Shown here: piece by piece, positions 33,765-43,215 of the stretch
Layout: each line of letters begins with the position of its first letter
How positions within the stretch are numbered: the stretch's first letter is position 1
Source of the DNA: Klebsiella sp. WP3-W18-ESBL-02
GTDB lineage: Bacteria; Pseudomonadota; Gammaproteobacteria; Enterobacterales; Enterobacteriaceae
Assembly (NCBI RefSeq): GCF_014168815.1
Contig: NZ_AP021972.1
Location: 2,356,001-2,420,000 of the forward strand
DNA length: 64,000 nucleotides
Direction of reading: 5' to 3'
Translations under genes and position numbers: made by a program
Notes under the pieces: model-generated
Seen by the model: only the letters and a program-made list of their open reading frames with translations
The model's database searches: none
What the model was told of the DNA's origin: nothing

Positions 33765-33906
33765 GATAGCACTCGAGTTTTAGTTAAAGTGCAAATCATT
33801 ATACCATAGGAAGGTAACTGATTAAAAGTATTGAAAAAATTGCGAGGATACAGGGATTTGGCTGTACGACGATGAATTTTTAGCAGTGTGTATTTTGCGG
33901 CTTTCA

Positions 33907-33939
33907 GGTCAACGGGCCGCAGATTCCAGCCCGTTGACC
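33907..33939. repeat. 11-bp inverted repeat
   Basis: GGTCAACGGGC and its perfect complement flank an 11-base spacer between add and the cytochrome b561 gene. There is no T run, so it is not a standard terminator. Confidence 0.5.
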
Positions 33940-33962
33940 GTCGTGTCTAACCCGGTTTGTCG

Positions 33963-34505
33963 TTATTTTTTGTGGCTTGATATGGGCAGCATTCTCAGCA
34001 GCGTATTATCACGCATGATGTAATGGTGGAATAAGGCCGCCAGCGCGTGCAGACCAATTAAAAAATAACCCGCGTTGGCAATTAATTCATGCCACTCTTT
34101 TAAATTGTGCTGAATATCTTGATTCGGGACTGCGGCAACCGGTAGGGCGATACCAAAAAAGGACCATGCCACCTGGCCGAAATACAACGAGGCTATTCCC
34201 AGGAACGGCAAGGCGAGAAACATTAAATAGAGCAACCCGTGCACGGACTTTGAGGCCGCAATCTGCCAGCGCGGCGGCGTGGGGGTAATTTCAGGGTCGC
34301 GGTGGGTGATTTTTAACACCACTCTGACCAGCATCAACAACAAAACGCTCAGCCCCGCCGTGTAGTGGATTAACGCTATTGTTGCGCGGGCTGGGCTGCC
34401 TTTAGGGGCAAAGCCTTTCAGCTCCATGGCGGCATAGGCGATGATAATCAGGATCAGGACGAGCCAGTGCATCAGGATCTGGCTTTTGGCGAAGGTTCTT
34501 TTCAC
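33963..34505 (-). CDS. Cytochrome b561 family protein
   Basis: A 180-residue di-haem membrane cytochrome of the bacterial b561 family, with four hydrophobic helices. Likely haem-ligand histidines are in helix 1 (ILMHWLVL), helix 2 (IALIHYTAGL) and helix 4 (GLHALAALFHHYIM); HGLLYL lies in helix 3. E. coli CybB and YodB are relatives; which one is the closer match cannot be settled by eye. It probably carries electrons between quinol and a periplasmic acceptor. It is not at this locus in E. coli. Confidence 0.85.
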   Translation of the reverse strand: MKRTFAKSQILMHWLVLILIIIAYAAMELKGFAPKGSPARATIALIHYTAGLSVLLLMLVRVVLKITHRDPEITPTPPRWQIAASKSVHGLLYLMFLALPFLGIASLYFGQVAWSFFGIALPVAAVPNQDIQHNLKEWHELIANAGYFLIGLHALAALFHHYIMRDNTLLRMLPISSHKK

Positions 34506-34813
34506 GGTGATGTCCTTTTAATATGTGATGATTGATTATCAATAAACAACCTTAAGCACACCTTAACTTTGATAAAGAAAGTCTGGCCGCAAAAACGGGG
34601 TACTTAAAATAAAAACAAGTATAAGCCGCCATACGACCGTCTGCGTCATGTGGGGGGGAACCGTTATCTCGTCAGATATTTTTCGCCTTCCGTCCCCTGA
34701 AAACAATGACGGCAATCCATCTACCGTTTTCCGACCGGCATTTTAATCTCTGTATCTCACTATGCAGATTTTTTACGTATCAATCATCGCGCGCTGGCGA
34801 ACATCCCACGGTA
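34506..34813. other. Intergenic region upstream of the cytochrome b561 gene
   Basis: About 308 bp with no convincing gene. It should hold the cytochrome b561 promoter and the 3' end of the VOC transcript. Confidence 0.4.
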
Positions 34814-35197
34814 TCAGGCGACGATCTCGATAAGATTACCGTCCGGATCTTTAATCACCGCTTCATAATATCCGTCGCCGGTGGTACGTGGGGGGGAGAC
34901 CAGAATATGCAGCTCCGCTGCGCGCGCCGCCAGCGCATCAACGGCCTCCTTGCTGCCGACCGAAATCGCCAGATGTACCCATCCGGTGGTGTTGTTATCG
35001 GGCTGCGCAATCTGTAGCCCGGGTTTGCTCATCAACTCGATGGCAATGGATTCATTGACGGTCACAAAGTATGACTCGAACCCCGGGTTCGTTTTGCTGC
35101 GGTACTTCTCGTTGATTTTCCCGTCAAAAAACGTCACCCAAAAACGCGCCTGTGCTTCCAGCGCCTGCGTCCAAAGCGCAACGTGTGCAATTTTCAT
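34814..35197 (-). CDS. VOC/glyoxalase-like protein
   Basis: A 127-residue vicinal-oxygen-chelate superfamily protein. It starts MKIAHVALWTQ (metal-ligand His5), has WVHLAISVGS with a second His and ends GDGYYEAVIKDPDGNLIEIVA with the C-terminal Glu, the usual one-domain VOC pattern. The start at 35197 is preferred because it begins the first beta strand; the frame extends 25 codons further. The substrate is unknown; members include lyases, dioxygenases and resistance proteins. It is divergent from a DeoR-family regulator gene that may control it. Confidence 0.82.
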   Translation of the reverse strand: MKIAHVALWTQALEAQARFWVTFFDGKINEKYRSKTNPGFESYFVTVNESIAIELMSKPGLQIAQPDNNTTGWVHLAISVGSKEAVDALAARAAELHILVSPPRTTGDGYYEAVIKDPDGNLIEIVA

Positions 35198-35316
35198 GTC
35201 CGATCTCCAGAAGGTTTTAACGTACGCAACGGCGAAAGTCAGGGCGGGTTGACAGCCACTGTTGCAATGCACGATTATGCTTATTATTGCTCGGTTTAAT
35301 GATTAAAGGTAATTTC

Positions 35317-36087
35317 ATGCTCGATTATGCAGCTTTTCCGGATCAACGACAAGCCTTGATTCGCCAGGCGCTCGGGCAGCAAGGCCGGGTTGTTTGTGCT
35401 GAACTAGCCGTGCAGTTGGGGGTGTCTGAACACACTATTCGCCGTGATTTACATGAACTGAGTAAGGAAGGCGTGTGTAAGAAGGTTTACGGCGGCGCTG
35501 TCGCGACGCTGCCTGATACCGGTAGCTTTATTGAACGAAAAACACAAAAGGCGGATGTAAAGAGCATCATCGCGCATAAATGTGCACAACTTATCAAACC
35601 CAATAGCTGCGTGTTTATTGATTCCGGTACCACCAATCTGGCGCTGGCTGAGGCGATTGACGACACGTTGGTTCTGACGGCAGTGACCAATTCGCCGGAA
35701 ATCGCCTGCGCGCTGCTTAAAAAGCCGCGCTGTGAGGTGATCATGTTAGGCGGCGGGATCCAGCGCAGCAGCGGTGGCAGCGTCGGGGCCGCGGCGCTGG
35801 CGCAGGTCAACGACATTCTTTTCGATCAGGGGTTTATTGGCGGCTGTGCCATGGCTCCGGAGTCGGGGCTGACCGGATTCGACTATGCAGACTGCGCATT
35901 CAAGAAAGCGGTTATCCCGCAATGTAGCGAAATTATTGTTGGATTGACGGCCGATAAAATTCCCGCCGTCGCGCGCTACGTGGTCGCCGGCTGTCGGCAA
36001 ATAGACGTGCTGGTGGTCGAGGAAAGCGTACGTCAGCAATATGCCGAGGCTTTTGCGCCCTACGAGATTTTGCTGCACGGTGTGTAG
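35317..36087 (+). CDS. DeoR-family transcription regulator
   Basis: A 256-residue DeoR/GlpR-type regulator. The N-terminal helix-turn-helix (about residues 21-43, including LAVQLGVSEHTIRRDLHELSKEG) is followed by VYGGAV and a ligand-binding domain with FIDSGTTNLALAEAI, LTAVTNSPEIA, LGGGIQ and GLTADKI, which in this family senses sugar phosphates. The start at 35317 has AAAGG upstream; a start ten codons earlier (35287) lacks one. It is divergent from the VOC gene and convergent with malY. The target is unknown. Confidence 0.85.
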   Translation: MLDYAAFPDQRQALIRQALGQQGRVVCAELAVQLGVSEHTIRRDLHELSKEGVCKKVYGGAVATLPDTGSFIERKTQKADVKSIIAHKCAQLIKPNSCVFIDSGTTNLALAEAIDDTLVLTAVTNSPEIACALLKKPRCEVIMLGGGIQRSSGGSVGAAALAQVNDILFDQGFIGGCAMAPESGLTGFDYADCAFKKAVIPQCSEIIVGLTADKIPAVARYVVAGCRQIDVLVVEESVRQQYAEAFAPYEILLHGV

Positions 36088-36129
36088 CGCGAGAAAATAC
36101 GCAACGCCGGGCGACGTTGCGCGATGGGA

Positions 36130-37302
36130 TTAGTGCAGAGTGCGGATAGCGGCAATCAGGCGTTCCACGCCTTGCTCAAGCTTCACGCGCGGGCACCCCG
36201 CGTTGAGGCGAATGAAGCCGTTGCCTTCATTACCGTAGGTGTAGCCGGGCATTATCGCCACTTTTTGCTGTTTGATCAGCACATCCTGCAGCGCACGATC
36301 GTCAATATTGAGCGGGCGTAAATCAATCCATGCCAGATAAGTTGCCTGCGGAGCTTGCCACTGTAGCGCCGGAAACGCTGCGTTAAGCGTTTGCTGGATA
36401 TAGCGCATATTGCCCAACAAATAATCACGCAACGCGTCCAGCCACGGTTCGCCGTGCCGATAGGCGGCAATATGCGCGACCAGTGCGGGAACGGACGGCG
36501 AGGAGAGGCCGTCACGGCTTTTTAATGCGTTGAGATAATCATTGCGTGCGCCTTCGTCGTCGATCAGCCCGTATGCGCCGGTAAAAGCCGGAATATTGAA
36601 GCTTTTGGAGCCGGAGGTGAACAGCGCCCACGGCCCTTGTGCGACGTCGCACCACGGGATATGGCGATGACCGTCCCACGTCATGTCCATGTGAATTTCA
36701 TCGCTGATCACCCGAACGTTGTGTTTTGCGCACAGCGCCGCCATCGTTTGCAGTTCTTCACGGGTCCAGACTTTACCGGTTGGGTTTTGCGGGCTGCACA
36801 GCAGCAGGATGCGGTTTTGCGGCTGCGATAGCGCGGCCTCCAGCACGTTCATATCGCAGAACCACTGGCCGTCGCGTTGATGAAGCGGAACGCCTACCAC
36901 TTCGCGCTGATTGCCTTCAATCGTTTTAAAGAAGGCATCGTAGGCCGGCGTGTGAACCACAATGCCGTCGCCGGGGGCTGACCACTGACGAATCATCTCG
37001 GCGACCATGTAAATCACCGATGGCCCGTAGACGATGCTGTTGGTGTCGATGGTGCTGTGAAAGCGGTGGGCATACCAGTGGGCAATAGCCGGTAAAAACT
37101 CGTCGTTCTTCCAGCGGCTGTAGCCAAATACGCCGTGAGATAAACGCTTGCTGAGCGCGTCGAGAATGCAGGGGGCGGTGGCAAAATCCATATCCGAGAT
37201 GGTGAACGGCAGCAGGTCAGCGTCGCCGAAGCGGTCGGCAACATAGTCCCACTGGGTGCACCAGGTGCCATGTCGGTCAATCACCGTTGAGAAGTCAAAC
37301 AT
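36130..37302 (-). CDS. malY: MalY, cystathionine beta-lyase and MalT antagonist
   Basis: A 390-residue PLP enzyme with C-S lyase activity that also binds and inhibits the maltose activator MalT. The PLP lysine lies in TSGSKSFNIPAF; the SPQNPTGKVW and ISDEIHMDM segments are typical of the aminotransferase fold. Second gene of malXY, 66 bp after malX. Its control by MalI is supported by two perfect operators in the malX-malI gap. Confidence 0.96.
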   Translation of the reverse strand: MFDFSTVIDRHGTWCTQWDYVADRFGDADLLPFTISDMDFATAPCILDALSKRLSHGVFGYSRWKNDEFLPAIAHWYAHRFHSTIDTNSIVYGPSVIYMVAEMIRQWSAPGDGIVVHTPAYDAFFKTIEGNQREVVGVPLHQRDGQWFCDMNVLEAALSQPQNRILLLCSPQNPTGKVWTREELQTMAALCAKHNVRVISDEIHMDMTWDGHRHIPWCDVAQGPWALFTSGSKSFNIPAFTGAYGLIDDEGARNDYLNALKSRDGLSSPSVPALVAHIAAYRHGEPWLDALRDYLLGNMRYIQQTLNAAFPALQWQAPQATYLAWIDLRPLNIDDRALQDVLIKQQKVAIMPGYTYGNEGNGFIRLNAGCPRVKLEQGVERLIAAIRTLH

Positions 37303-37368
37303 GTGAGGGTCCTCACGAAGAAAAGAGGTGAGCTATTGTGCCCCCGCGGCGGGCGGGGGCAAAGTGGT

Positions 37369-38961
37369 TTACGCCTGTACGGAATGCATCAATACCGACA
37401 TTTCATCTTTCACCGACTGAACCTGTGGGCCGATGACAACCTGGAGATTGTGCTGGTTGAGCTTAACCACCCCAATCGCCCGGTTGGCCTTCAGCGCATC
37501 GACGTTGACTTTGTCCATATCGCTGACCGACAGACGCAGACGGGTGATGCAGTTATCGAGCGAAACAATGTTCTCTGCGCCGCCCAGTGCGGACAGGATT
37601 GCCGGAACGTTGTAGCCGGATTTGCCGGTTGCGCCGCTGGTAACGTGCTCTGCGGCCGGTGCGTTGTCGATATCACGGCCCGGCGTTTTAATGTTAAAGC
37701 GCACGATAGCGAAGCGGAAAATGGCGTAGTACACGGCGAACCAGACCGCTGCCACTACCGGTACCAGATACCACTTGGTAGACAGACCGTGCAGAATACC
37801 GAACACCACGAAGTCAATAATGTTGCCGTCGGTGTTACCGATGGTGACGCCAAGAATCGCCATCATGGTGAAGCCCAGGCCGGTCAACAGCGCGTGAATG
37901 ACGTACAGTACCGGTGCCACGAACAGGAACAGGAATTCCAGCGGTTCCGTGGTGCCGCCGACGACACAGGCAATGACGCCAGAAATCAGCAGGCCTTTAA
38001 TTTTATGACGGTTTTCCGGGCGAGCGCAGTGGTACATCGCCAGCGCAGCGCCGGGCAGGCCGCCGAGGAAGGCCGGCATTTTACCCTGCGACAGGAAGCG
38101 GGTAGCGCTTTCGGAGAAGCCGTGGGTTGTTGGGCAGCTCAACTGGGCCTGGAAAATCGTCAGCGCGCCGCTGACGCTGTGGCCGCAGACGTCCATGGTT
38201 CCGCCGGCTTCGGTAAAGCGGATCAGCGCCACCAGAATATGGTGCAGGCCGAACGGCAGCAGCAGACGTTCGCCGGTACCAAAAATCATCGGACCAAAAT
38301 CGCCCGCGCTGTTGATCACGTGACCCAGCGCGTTAATGCCCATGGCGAAAATCGGCCACACCAGCGGGATCACCAGACCGACCAGGCCCAGGACCACGGT
38401 AGTAATAATCGGCACGAAGCGGGTACCGCCGAAAAACGCCAGCGCATCCGGCAGGCGGATGGTGTGGAAACGTTCGTGCAGCATCCAGACGATGATCCCG
38501 CAGATCACCGCGCCGAGAATACCGGTGTCGATGGACTGAATACCGATAATGTTCTGGATGTTGTTGGCTTTCAGAATGGCGGCGTCGGTGGTTGGCAGAA
38601 TGCCTTTGGCCGTCAGCCAGAAGTTTACCGCCAGGTTCATGACCGCGTAGCCGACGAAACCGGCAAAGGCCGCAACGCCTTTATTGTCACGCGCCAGACC
38701 CAGCGGGATGGCAATACAGAACATCACTGGCAGGAAGCTGAACGCGAATGAGCCAACTTTGCTCATCCAGATAAAGACTGCTTGCAGGAACGGGGTATCG
38801 AGCCATGGCAGTAGCGTGATGACGTCATGGCTGCTTAATGAGCTGCCGATACCGAGCATAATCCCACAGAAGGAGAGCAGCGCGACCGGCAGCATAAAGG
38901 TTTTGCCAAGCTGCTGGAAGAACTCCCAGAGGGTGACTTTTGGTGCGGTTTTCGCCGTCAT
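37369..38961 (-). CDS. malX: MalX, PTS enzyme IICB of the glucose/maltose type
   Basis: A 530-residue PTS permease with an N-terminal membrane EIIC domain (about 10 helices up to about residue 420) and a C-terminal EIIB domain. Its phosphorylated cysteine lies in LDNCITRLRLSV. E. coli MalX can move glucose and maltose; its natural substrate is unsettled. It has no EIIA domain and would depend on the glucose EIIA (Crr). First gene of malXY, divergent from malI. Confidence 0.95.
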   Translation of the reverse strand: MTAKTAPKVTLWEFFQQLGKTFMLPVALLSFCGIMLGIGSSLSSHDVITLLPWLDTPFLQAVFIWMSKVGSFAFSFLPVMFCIAIPLGLARDNKGVAAFAGFVGYAVMNLAVNFWLTAKGILPTTDAAILKANNIQNIIGIQSIDTGILGAVICGIIVWMLHERFHTIRLPDALAFFGGTRFVPIITTVVLGLVGLVIPLVWPIFAMGINALGHVINSAGDFGPMIFGTGERLLLPFGLHHILVALIRFTEAGGTMDVCGHSVSGALTIFQAQLSCPTTHGFSESATRFLSQGKMPAFLGGLPGAALAMYHCARPENRHKIKGLLISGVIACVVGGTTEPLEFLFLFVAPVLYVIHALLTGLGFTMMAILGVTIGNTDGNIIDFVVFGILHGLSTKWYLVPVVAAVWFAVYYAIFRFAIVRFNIKTPGRDIDNAPAAEHVTSGATGKSGYNVPAILSALGGAENIVSLDNCITRLRLSVSDMDKVNVDALKANRAIGVVKLNQHNLQVVIGPQVQSVKDEMSVLMHSVQA

Positions 38962-39013
38962 GAAACGACTCCTTAATCCTGAAAAAAGGTTTCTGGTAAT
39001 TTCGGTAAAGGAA

Positions 39014-39029
39014 GATAAAACGTTTTATC
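39014..39029. promoter_or_regulatory. MalI operator near malX
   Basis: GATAAAACGTTTTATC is a perfect 16-bp palindrome and the known MalI site, 53 bp upstream of malX. Confidence 0.9.
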
Positions 39030-39038
39030 AATTTTTAG

Positions 39039-39054
39039 TGAGAAACAAATCACA
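39039..39054. promoter_or_regulatory. CRP site between malX and malI
   Basis: TGAGA-AACAAA-TCACA matches the CRP consensus TGTGA-N6-TCACA with one mismatch. A shared CRP site is known in the E. coli malI-malX gap. Confidence 0.65.
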
Positions 39055-39092
39055 AAAGCAATGGATAATACAGTTTATAAAGTATACCTAGA

Positions 39093-39108
39093 GATAAAAC
39101 GTTTTATC
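39093..39108. promoter_or_regulatory. MalI operator near malI
   Basis: This is a second perfect GATAAAACGTTTTATC, 30 bp upstream of malI, supporting autoregulation. Confidence 0.9.
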
Positions 39109-39137
39109 GGATAAGCAAAAGGAGTCGCGCAGGCGCT

Positions 39138-40166
39138 ATGGCGATTGCAAAGAAAGTCACCATTAACGATGTTGCGCTGGCGGCAGGCGTTTCCGTCAGC
39201 ACCGTTTCGCTGGTCCTGAGCGGCAAGGGGCGTATCTCGTCGGCCACGGGGGAACGGGTTTATCAGGCGATTGACCAGTTGGGCTTCGTGCGCAACCGCC
39301 AGGCGGTGTCGCTGCGCGGCGGGCAAACCGGCGTGATTGGTCTGATTGTCGGCGATCTGTCATCACCGTTTTATGCGGAACTGACGGCGGGGTTAACCGC
39401 CGCCCTCGAGTCGCAGGGGAAAATGGTCTTTTTGACCCAGGGGGGCAACTGCGGCGAGCAAATGCTCCAGCGTTTTGAAGCGCTGGTGTCGCAGGGCGTC
39501 GACGGCGTGGTGATTGCCGGTTCGGTCGACCGGGCCGCAGAACTGCGGGCCAAAGCCGCTGAAACCGAGACGCCGCTGGTGTTTGCCTCCCGCGCCAGCT
39601 ATCTCGACGAGGTCGACATTATTCGCCCGGATAACATGCAGGCGGCCCAACTGGTGACCGAGCATCTGATTCGGCGCGGCCATCAGCGCATTGCCTGGCT
39701 GGGCGGGCAAAGTTCATCGCTGACCCGCGCGGAGCGGGTGGGCGGCTACTGCGCAACGCTCATCAAGTACGGCCTGCCGTTCCATAGCGATTGGGTGCTG
39801 GAGTGCGAGTCCAGCCAGAAACAGGCGGCGGAAGCGATTACCGGCCTGCTGCGCCACAACCCGACCATCACCGCGGTGCTGTGTTACAACAGCGTGATTG
39901 CGGTAGGCGCGTGGTTCGGCCTGATGCGCGCCGGTAAGCAGAGCGGCGAAGACAGCGTTGAAAGTTATTATGAGCAGCGGGTCACGCTGGCGGCGTTTGC
40001 TGAGGTGCCGGAGCAGGCGCTTGACGATGTGCCCTTAACCTGGGTAACGACGCCTGCCCGTGACATGGGCAAAAGCGTGGCGGAGCGCATTTTGCAGCGC
40101 ATTGAAACCGGCCAGGGCGAGGCGCGAAATCTGATTATGCCGCCACGGCTGGTGGTGAGAAAATAA
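39138..40166 (+). CDS. malI: MalI, LacI-family repressor of malXY
   Basis: A 342-residue LacI-family repressor. The N-terminal helix-turn-helix and hinge read VTINDVALAAGVSVSTVSLV and SGKGRISSATGERV. A periplasmic-binding-protein-like core (about 60-340) follows, with GLIVGDLSSPFYAEL and the C-terminal RILQRIETGQGEARNLIMPP. The inducer is unknown even in E. coli. It is divergent from malXY, with two operators and a CRP site between them. Confidence 0.95.
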   Translation: MAIAKKVTINDVALAAGVSVSTVSLVLSGKGRISSATGERVYQAIDQLGFVRNRQAVSLRGGQTGVIGLIVGDLSSPFYAELTAGLTAALESQGKMVFLTQGGNCGEQMLQRFEALVSQGVDGVVIAGSVDRAAELRAKAAETETPLVFASRASYLDEVDIIRPDNMQAAQLVTEHLIRRGHQRIAWLGGQSSSLTRAERVGGYCATLIKYGLPFHSDWVLECESSQKQAAEAITGLLRHNPTITAVLCYNSVIAVGAWFGLMRAGKQSGEDSVESYYEQRVTLAAFAEVPEQALDDVPLTWVTTPARDMGKSVAERILQRIETGQGEARNLIMPPRLVVRK

Positions 40167-40190
40167 AAAAGCCCCAATTCGGGGCTTTTC
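40166..40190. terminator. Bidirectional terminator between malI and ydgA
   Basis: AAAAGCCCC and GGGGCTTTT form a 9-bp stem with a 5-base loop between convergent genes. Confidence 0.85.
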
Positions 40191-40216
40191 GCGGGGGCCG
40201 TAGGCTTATCTGCGGC

Positions 40217-41740
40217 TTACTGTGCCGGCGTCTCTGCCGGCGCGTCCGCCGGTTCTTCCGGGTCGGCCAGCGTCGGGATCCCGAACATACCGACAAAATC
40301 ATCCAACGGCATTTTCTGCCCGTTCAGGGTGACCTGGCCTGAGGCATACTGCAGGCTGCTGCTGATGGCGTCATCCTGGGTGGTGGTCAGACGGAACATT
40401 TGCCCCATCGCGGCCAGCCCCTGAATTTGCTGTTTGGCCAGCTTAGCGGCTTCTTCCTGCTGATAGCCTTCCAGCTGCGCCACCTGGGTCATCAGTTCGA
40501 CAGCCATGTCCGTTGGGATATTCAGCTTCGCGTCCAGCGATTTCACGCCGCGATCGACCTGTTGTGACAGCGTCTGCGCTTCGCCGGTAGCCTGCGCCGG
40601 GTCTTTCAGCGCCAGCGACAGGTTCAGCGAACTTTCCCCTTTGGCATTTTTCCAGCTCAGCGGAGACAGTGTCACTACTGGGTCACCTTTCAGCAGGATT
40701 GGCAGCGAGCTGAACAGTGCATCTACCGCTTTTTGCTGATACAGCTCCGGGTTTTTTGCCAGGTCCGGCTGCGCCATTAGCGCCTGGGTCTGCGCCTGAT
40801 ACTGTTGGCTGAACTGATGCATGGCGACACCGTCAATGCCGTCGACCTTCAGGGTGAGCTGTCCGCTGCCGAAGTCTTTGTTTTGCAGCTTCAGGCTGTT
40901 AAGCGAGTAGTCGAGCTGGCTGTTGATTTTTTTGCCGTCGGCGGTCAGTTCAGACTTACCGGCAATGCGCATACCGTTGAGCTCGGCGAGATCTTTACCT
41001 TCCACGCTCATCGCCAGACGTTCGACGCTCAGCGTCTGATCGCCGATGCGTTCATCAAACGAGGTCAGTTTGCTCGAACCGTCGGTTTTCAGGTTGTTAA
41101 AGGTAAACTGCACCTTCTGATCGTATTCGTTGACCGCGTTAACCTGGCCGCTCTTCGCTTCGCCGGTCAGCGACACCAGGCTACCCTGGCTGTCGGCGGA
41201 GAGAACGAATTCGCCGCCGCTGAAGGTCACTTTATCGGTGTCTTTCTCGTAATCCAGTGGCTTGAGGGTAATAGCCGACTCGGTATCACCGCCGTAGCTA
41301 ATACGGGTATTGATATCGAACGGCGATTGCCCTTTGGCGATATCGAATAGCGGTTTGGTGACATCGTTGTTGACCAGTACGGTGTTAACCGACGCCATGG
41401 CTGGCGCCAGATTGAAGGATTTTAACGATGCCAGCGGGAAGGGGCCGTGGCTGACGGTTTCATCGAGCAGTACGCTCTGGCCCGGTTTCAGCCATGAATT
41501 TTCGGCCCCCGTCAGCGGCTTGACCACCATTTTCAGCTGACTGCTGAACACGCCGCGCTGATAGTCCTGGTAGCTCAGTTCAAGGCCCGCTTCCGGCGCG
41601 GTCAGCTTCAACTGGGCGTTCGCCTGTGACACCATTTCGGCGATGCGTGATTCCAGCTGTTTACCCGTGTACCAGGCTCCGCCCGTCCAGATAACCCCCA
41701 AAGCAACAATGATGCCTACAGCAACCCGCGTTTTTTTCAT
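40217..41740 (-). CDS. ydgA: YdgA, DUF945 protein
   Basis: A 507-residue DUF945 protein with one N-terminal hydrophobic signal/anchor (about residues 5-24), followed by a long periplasmic region of beta-rich repeats (for example LELSYQDYQRGVFSSQLKM). The C terminus is Pro/Ala/Glu-rich. Function is unknown. Position between malI and manA matches E. coli YdgA (502 residues). Confidence 0.92.
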   Translation of the reverse strand: MKKTRVAVGIIVALGVIWTGGAWYTGKQLESRIAEMVSQANAQLKLTAPEAGLELSYQDYQRGVFSSQLKMVVKPLTGAENSWLKPGQSVLLDETVSHGPFPLASLKSFNLAPAMASVNTVLVNNDVTKPLFDIAKGQSPFDINTRISYGGDTESAITLKPLDYEKDTDKVTFSGGEFVLSADSQGSLVSLTGEAKSGQVNAVNEYDQKVQFTFNNLKTDGSSKLTSFDERIGDQTLSVERLAMSVEGKDLAELNGMRIAGKSELTADGKKINSQLDYSLNSLKLQNKDFGSGQLTLKVDGIDGVAMHQFSQQYQAQTQALMAQPDLAKNPELYQQKAVDALFSSLPILLKGDPVVTLSPLSWKNAKGESSLNLSLALKDPAQATGEAQTLSQQVDRGVKSLDAKLNIPTDMAVELMTQVAQLEGYQQEEAAKLAKQQIQGLAAMGQMFRLTTTQDDAISSSLQYASGQVTLNGQKMPLDDFVGMFGIPTLADPEEPADAPAETPAQ

Positions 41741-41838
41741 CGTATTTGTCCGTAAAAATGAAACCAGGCGAATAGGCCGCCTGGTTAAGTCATAAGGCTA
41801 TGCGAAAGAGTAGCAAGCCTGTCCAGAAACTTCAGTAT

Positions 41839-43017
41839 TTACTTTAACTTATTATAGACGCGCGCTAAGCGGCCGCTGCCGCTGACCTGAATCGGTGACT
41901 CATTGGCGGCGACAAACGCCGACTCGCCCGGTTTTAGCACCAACTGCTGGCCATTTTTATGCAGTACAGACTCGCCCTCTAAGCAGAAGACGATCGCCGC
42001 GCCGTCCTGCGCCAGGTGGGTTTCGCTGGCGCTGAGGTCATGTAAAGAGAAAGCAAAATCATCGACCGGAATCGGGAAGTCCAGCTCGCTGCCGCGCTTC
42101 TCGGGCTGCGTTAACAGCGTGTTCGCCGGTTTGGCAACAAACTTAACGTTCGCCACCAGTTCCGGAATATCGATGTATTTCGGCGTCAGACCGGCGCGCA
42201 GTACGTTGTCGGAGTTCGCCATCACTTCCAGACCGGTACCGCGCAGGTAGGCGTGCGGCGTTTCGGCGTACAGGAACATGGCATCGCCCGGATTCAGCTT
42301 GACGATGTTCAGCAACAGCGGTGAGAACAGGCCGCTATCGTCAGGGTAGAACTCGGCAATCAGGCGGATGGCATCCCAGGCGTCGCCACGTTCGGCTTCC
42401 AGCGCACGACGCAGCACCTGCAGGGCGTGGGCTTTTTCTGCGCCCTGCATATTAAGCAGACCGGCAAACAGCGCGCTCAGGTTGTCGCCGTCGGGCTGCG
42501 CAATAAACTGACCGATCAGCGGGTTCGCGTCGGCGACCGGCGCCAGCAGCGCGGCGATCTGGCCGAATTCGCGGAAGGCATTCATCGCCAGGAAGGGGGT
42601 AAGGGCAAAGACCAGCTCAGGTTTGTGATTGGGATCTTTGTAGTTACGTTCCGCCGCGTCCAGTGCGATACCGGCGGCGTTTTCTTTGGCAAAACCGGTT
42701 TCCGCAGCCGTTTTGCTCGGATGCACCTGAATGGAAAGCGGCTGTGCGGCGCACAGGACTTTAAACAGGTAGGGTAATTCGCCAAACCGCGCGGCGACTT
42801 TCTCGCCCAGCAGCGCGGTTTTGTCGCCGTCAATCACCTCACGCAGTGAATGAACATTTCCCTGAGCATCGGCAATTTTTGAGCTGCTCTTCGGGTGCGC
42901 GCCCATCCACAGTTCCGCCATCGGCAGATCGTCAGGATTGGCCATTCCGTAGAGTTCCGTTAACGCAGTTTTGCTACCCCAGGCATAGTTTTGCACTGAG
43001 TTAATGAGTTTTTGCAT
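41839..43017 (-). CDS. manA: Mannose-6-phosphate isomerase
   Basis: A 392-residue zinc-dependent type I phosphomannose isomerase that interconverts mannose-6-P and fructose-6-P. Visible motifs include MQKLINSVQNYAWGSKTAL, WMGAHPKSSS, IQVHPSK (zinc-ligand region), KPELVFALTPF and AGLTPKYID. The start at 43017 matches E. coli; six extra upstream codons in the open frame are not supported. Confidence 0.96.
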   Translation of the reverse strand: MQKLINSVQNYAWGSKTALTELYGMANPDDLPMAELWMGAHPKSSSKIADAQGNVHSLREVIDGDKTALLGEKVAARFGELPYLFKVLCAAQPLSIQVHPSKTAAETGFAKENAAGIALDAAERNYKDPNHKPELVFALTPFLAMNAFREFGQIAALLAPVADANPLIGQFIAQPDGDNLSALFAGLLNMQGAEKAHALQVLRRALEAERGDAWDAIRLIAEFYPDDSGLFSPLLLNIVKLNPGDAMFLYAETPHAYLRGTGLEVMANSDNVLRAGLTPKYIDIPELVANVKFVAKPANTLLTQPEKRGSELDFPIPVDDFAFSLHDLSASETHLAQDGAAIVFCLEGESVLHKNGQQLVLKPGESAFVAANESPIQVSGSGRLARVYNKLK

Positions 43018-43215
43018 TATCAAGCCCTGTTTCAATGTGGATTCTTTGCGACGTATTAAAGCAAAAAAAAGCGCGCGCGTATTCTCAAGAAATAAAAAGT
43101 CGTACTAGTCTCAGTTTTTGTTAAAAAATTGTGTACGATAGGGTAACTCGCTTTTAACCGGGCAAATGGAAAGACTGCCTTTAACAACATCATCAAAGCA
43201 GTAAGTGAGAGCACA

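Noticed and set aside
37303..38751. 482-codon open frame antisense to malX
   Set aside because: It mirrors malX, has low-complexity His/Gln/Arg-rich translation and no ribosome-binding site; malX is clearly the gene.
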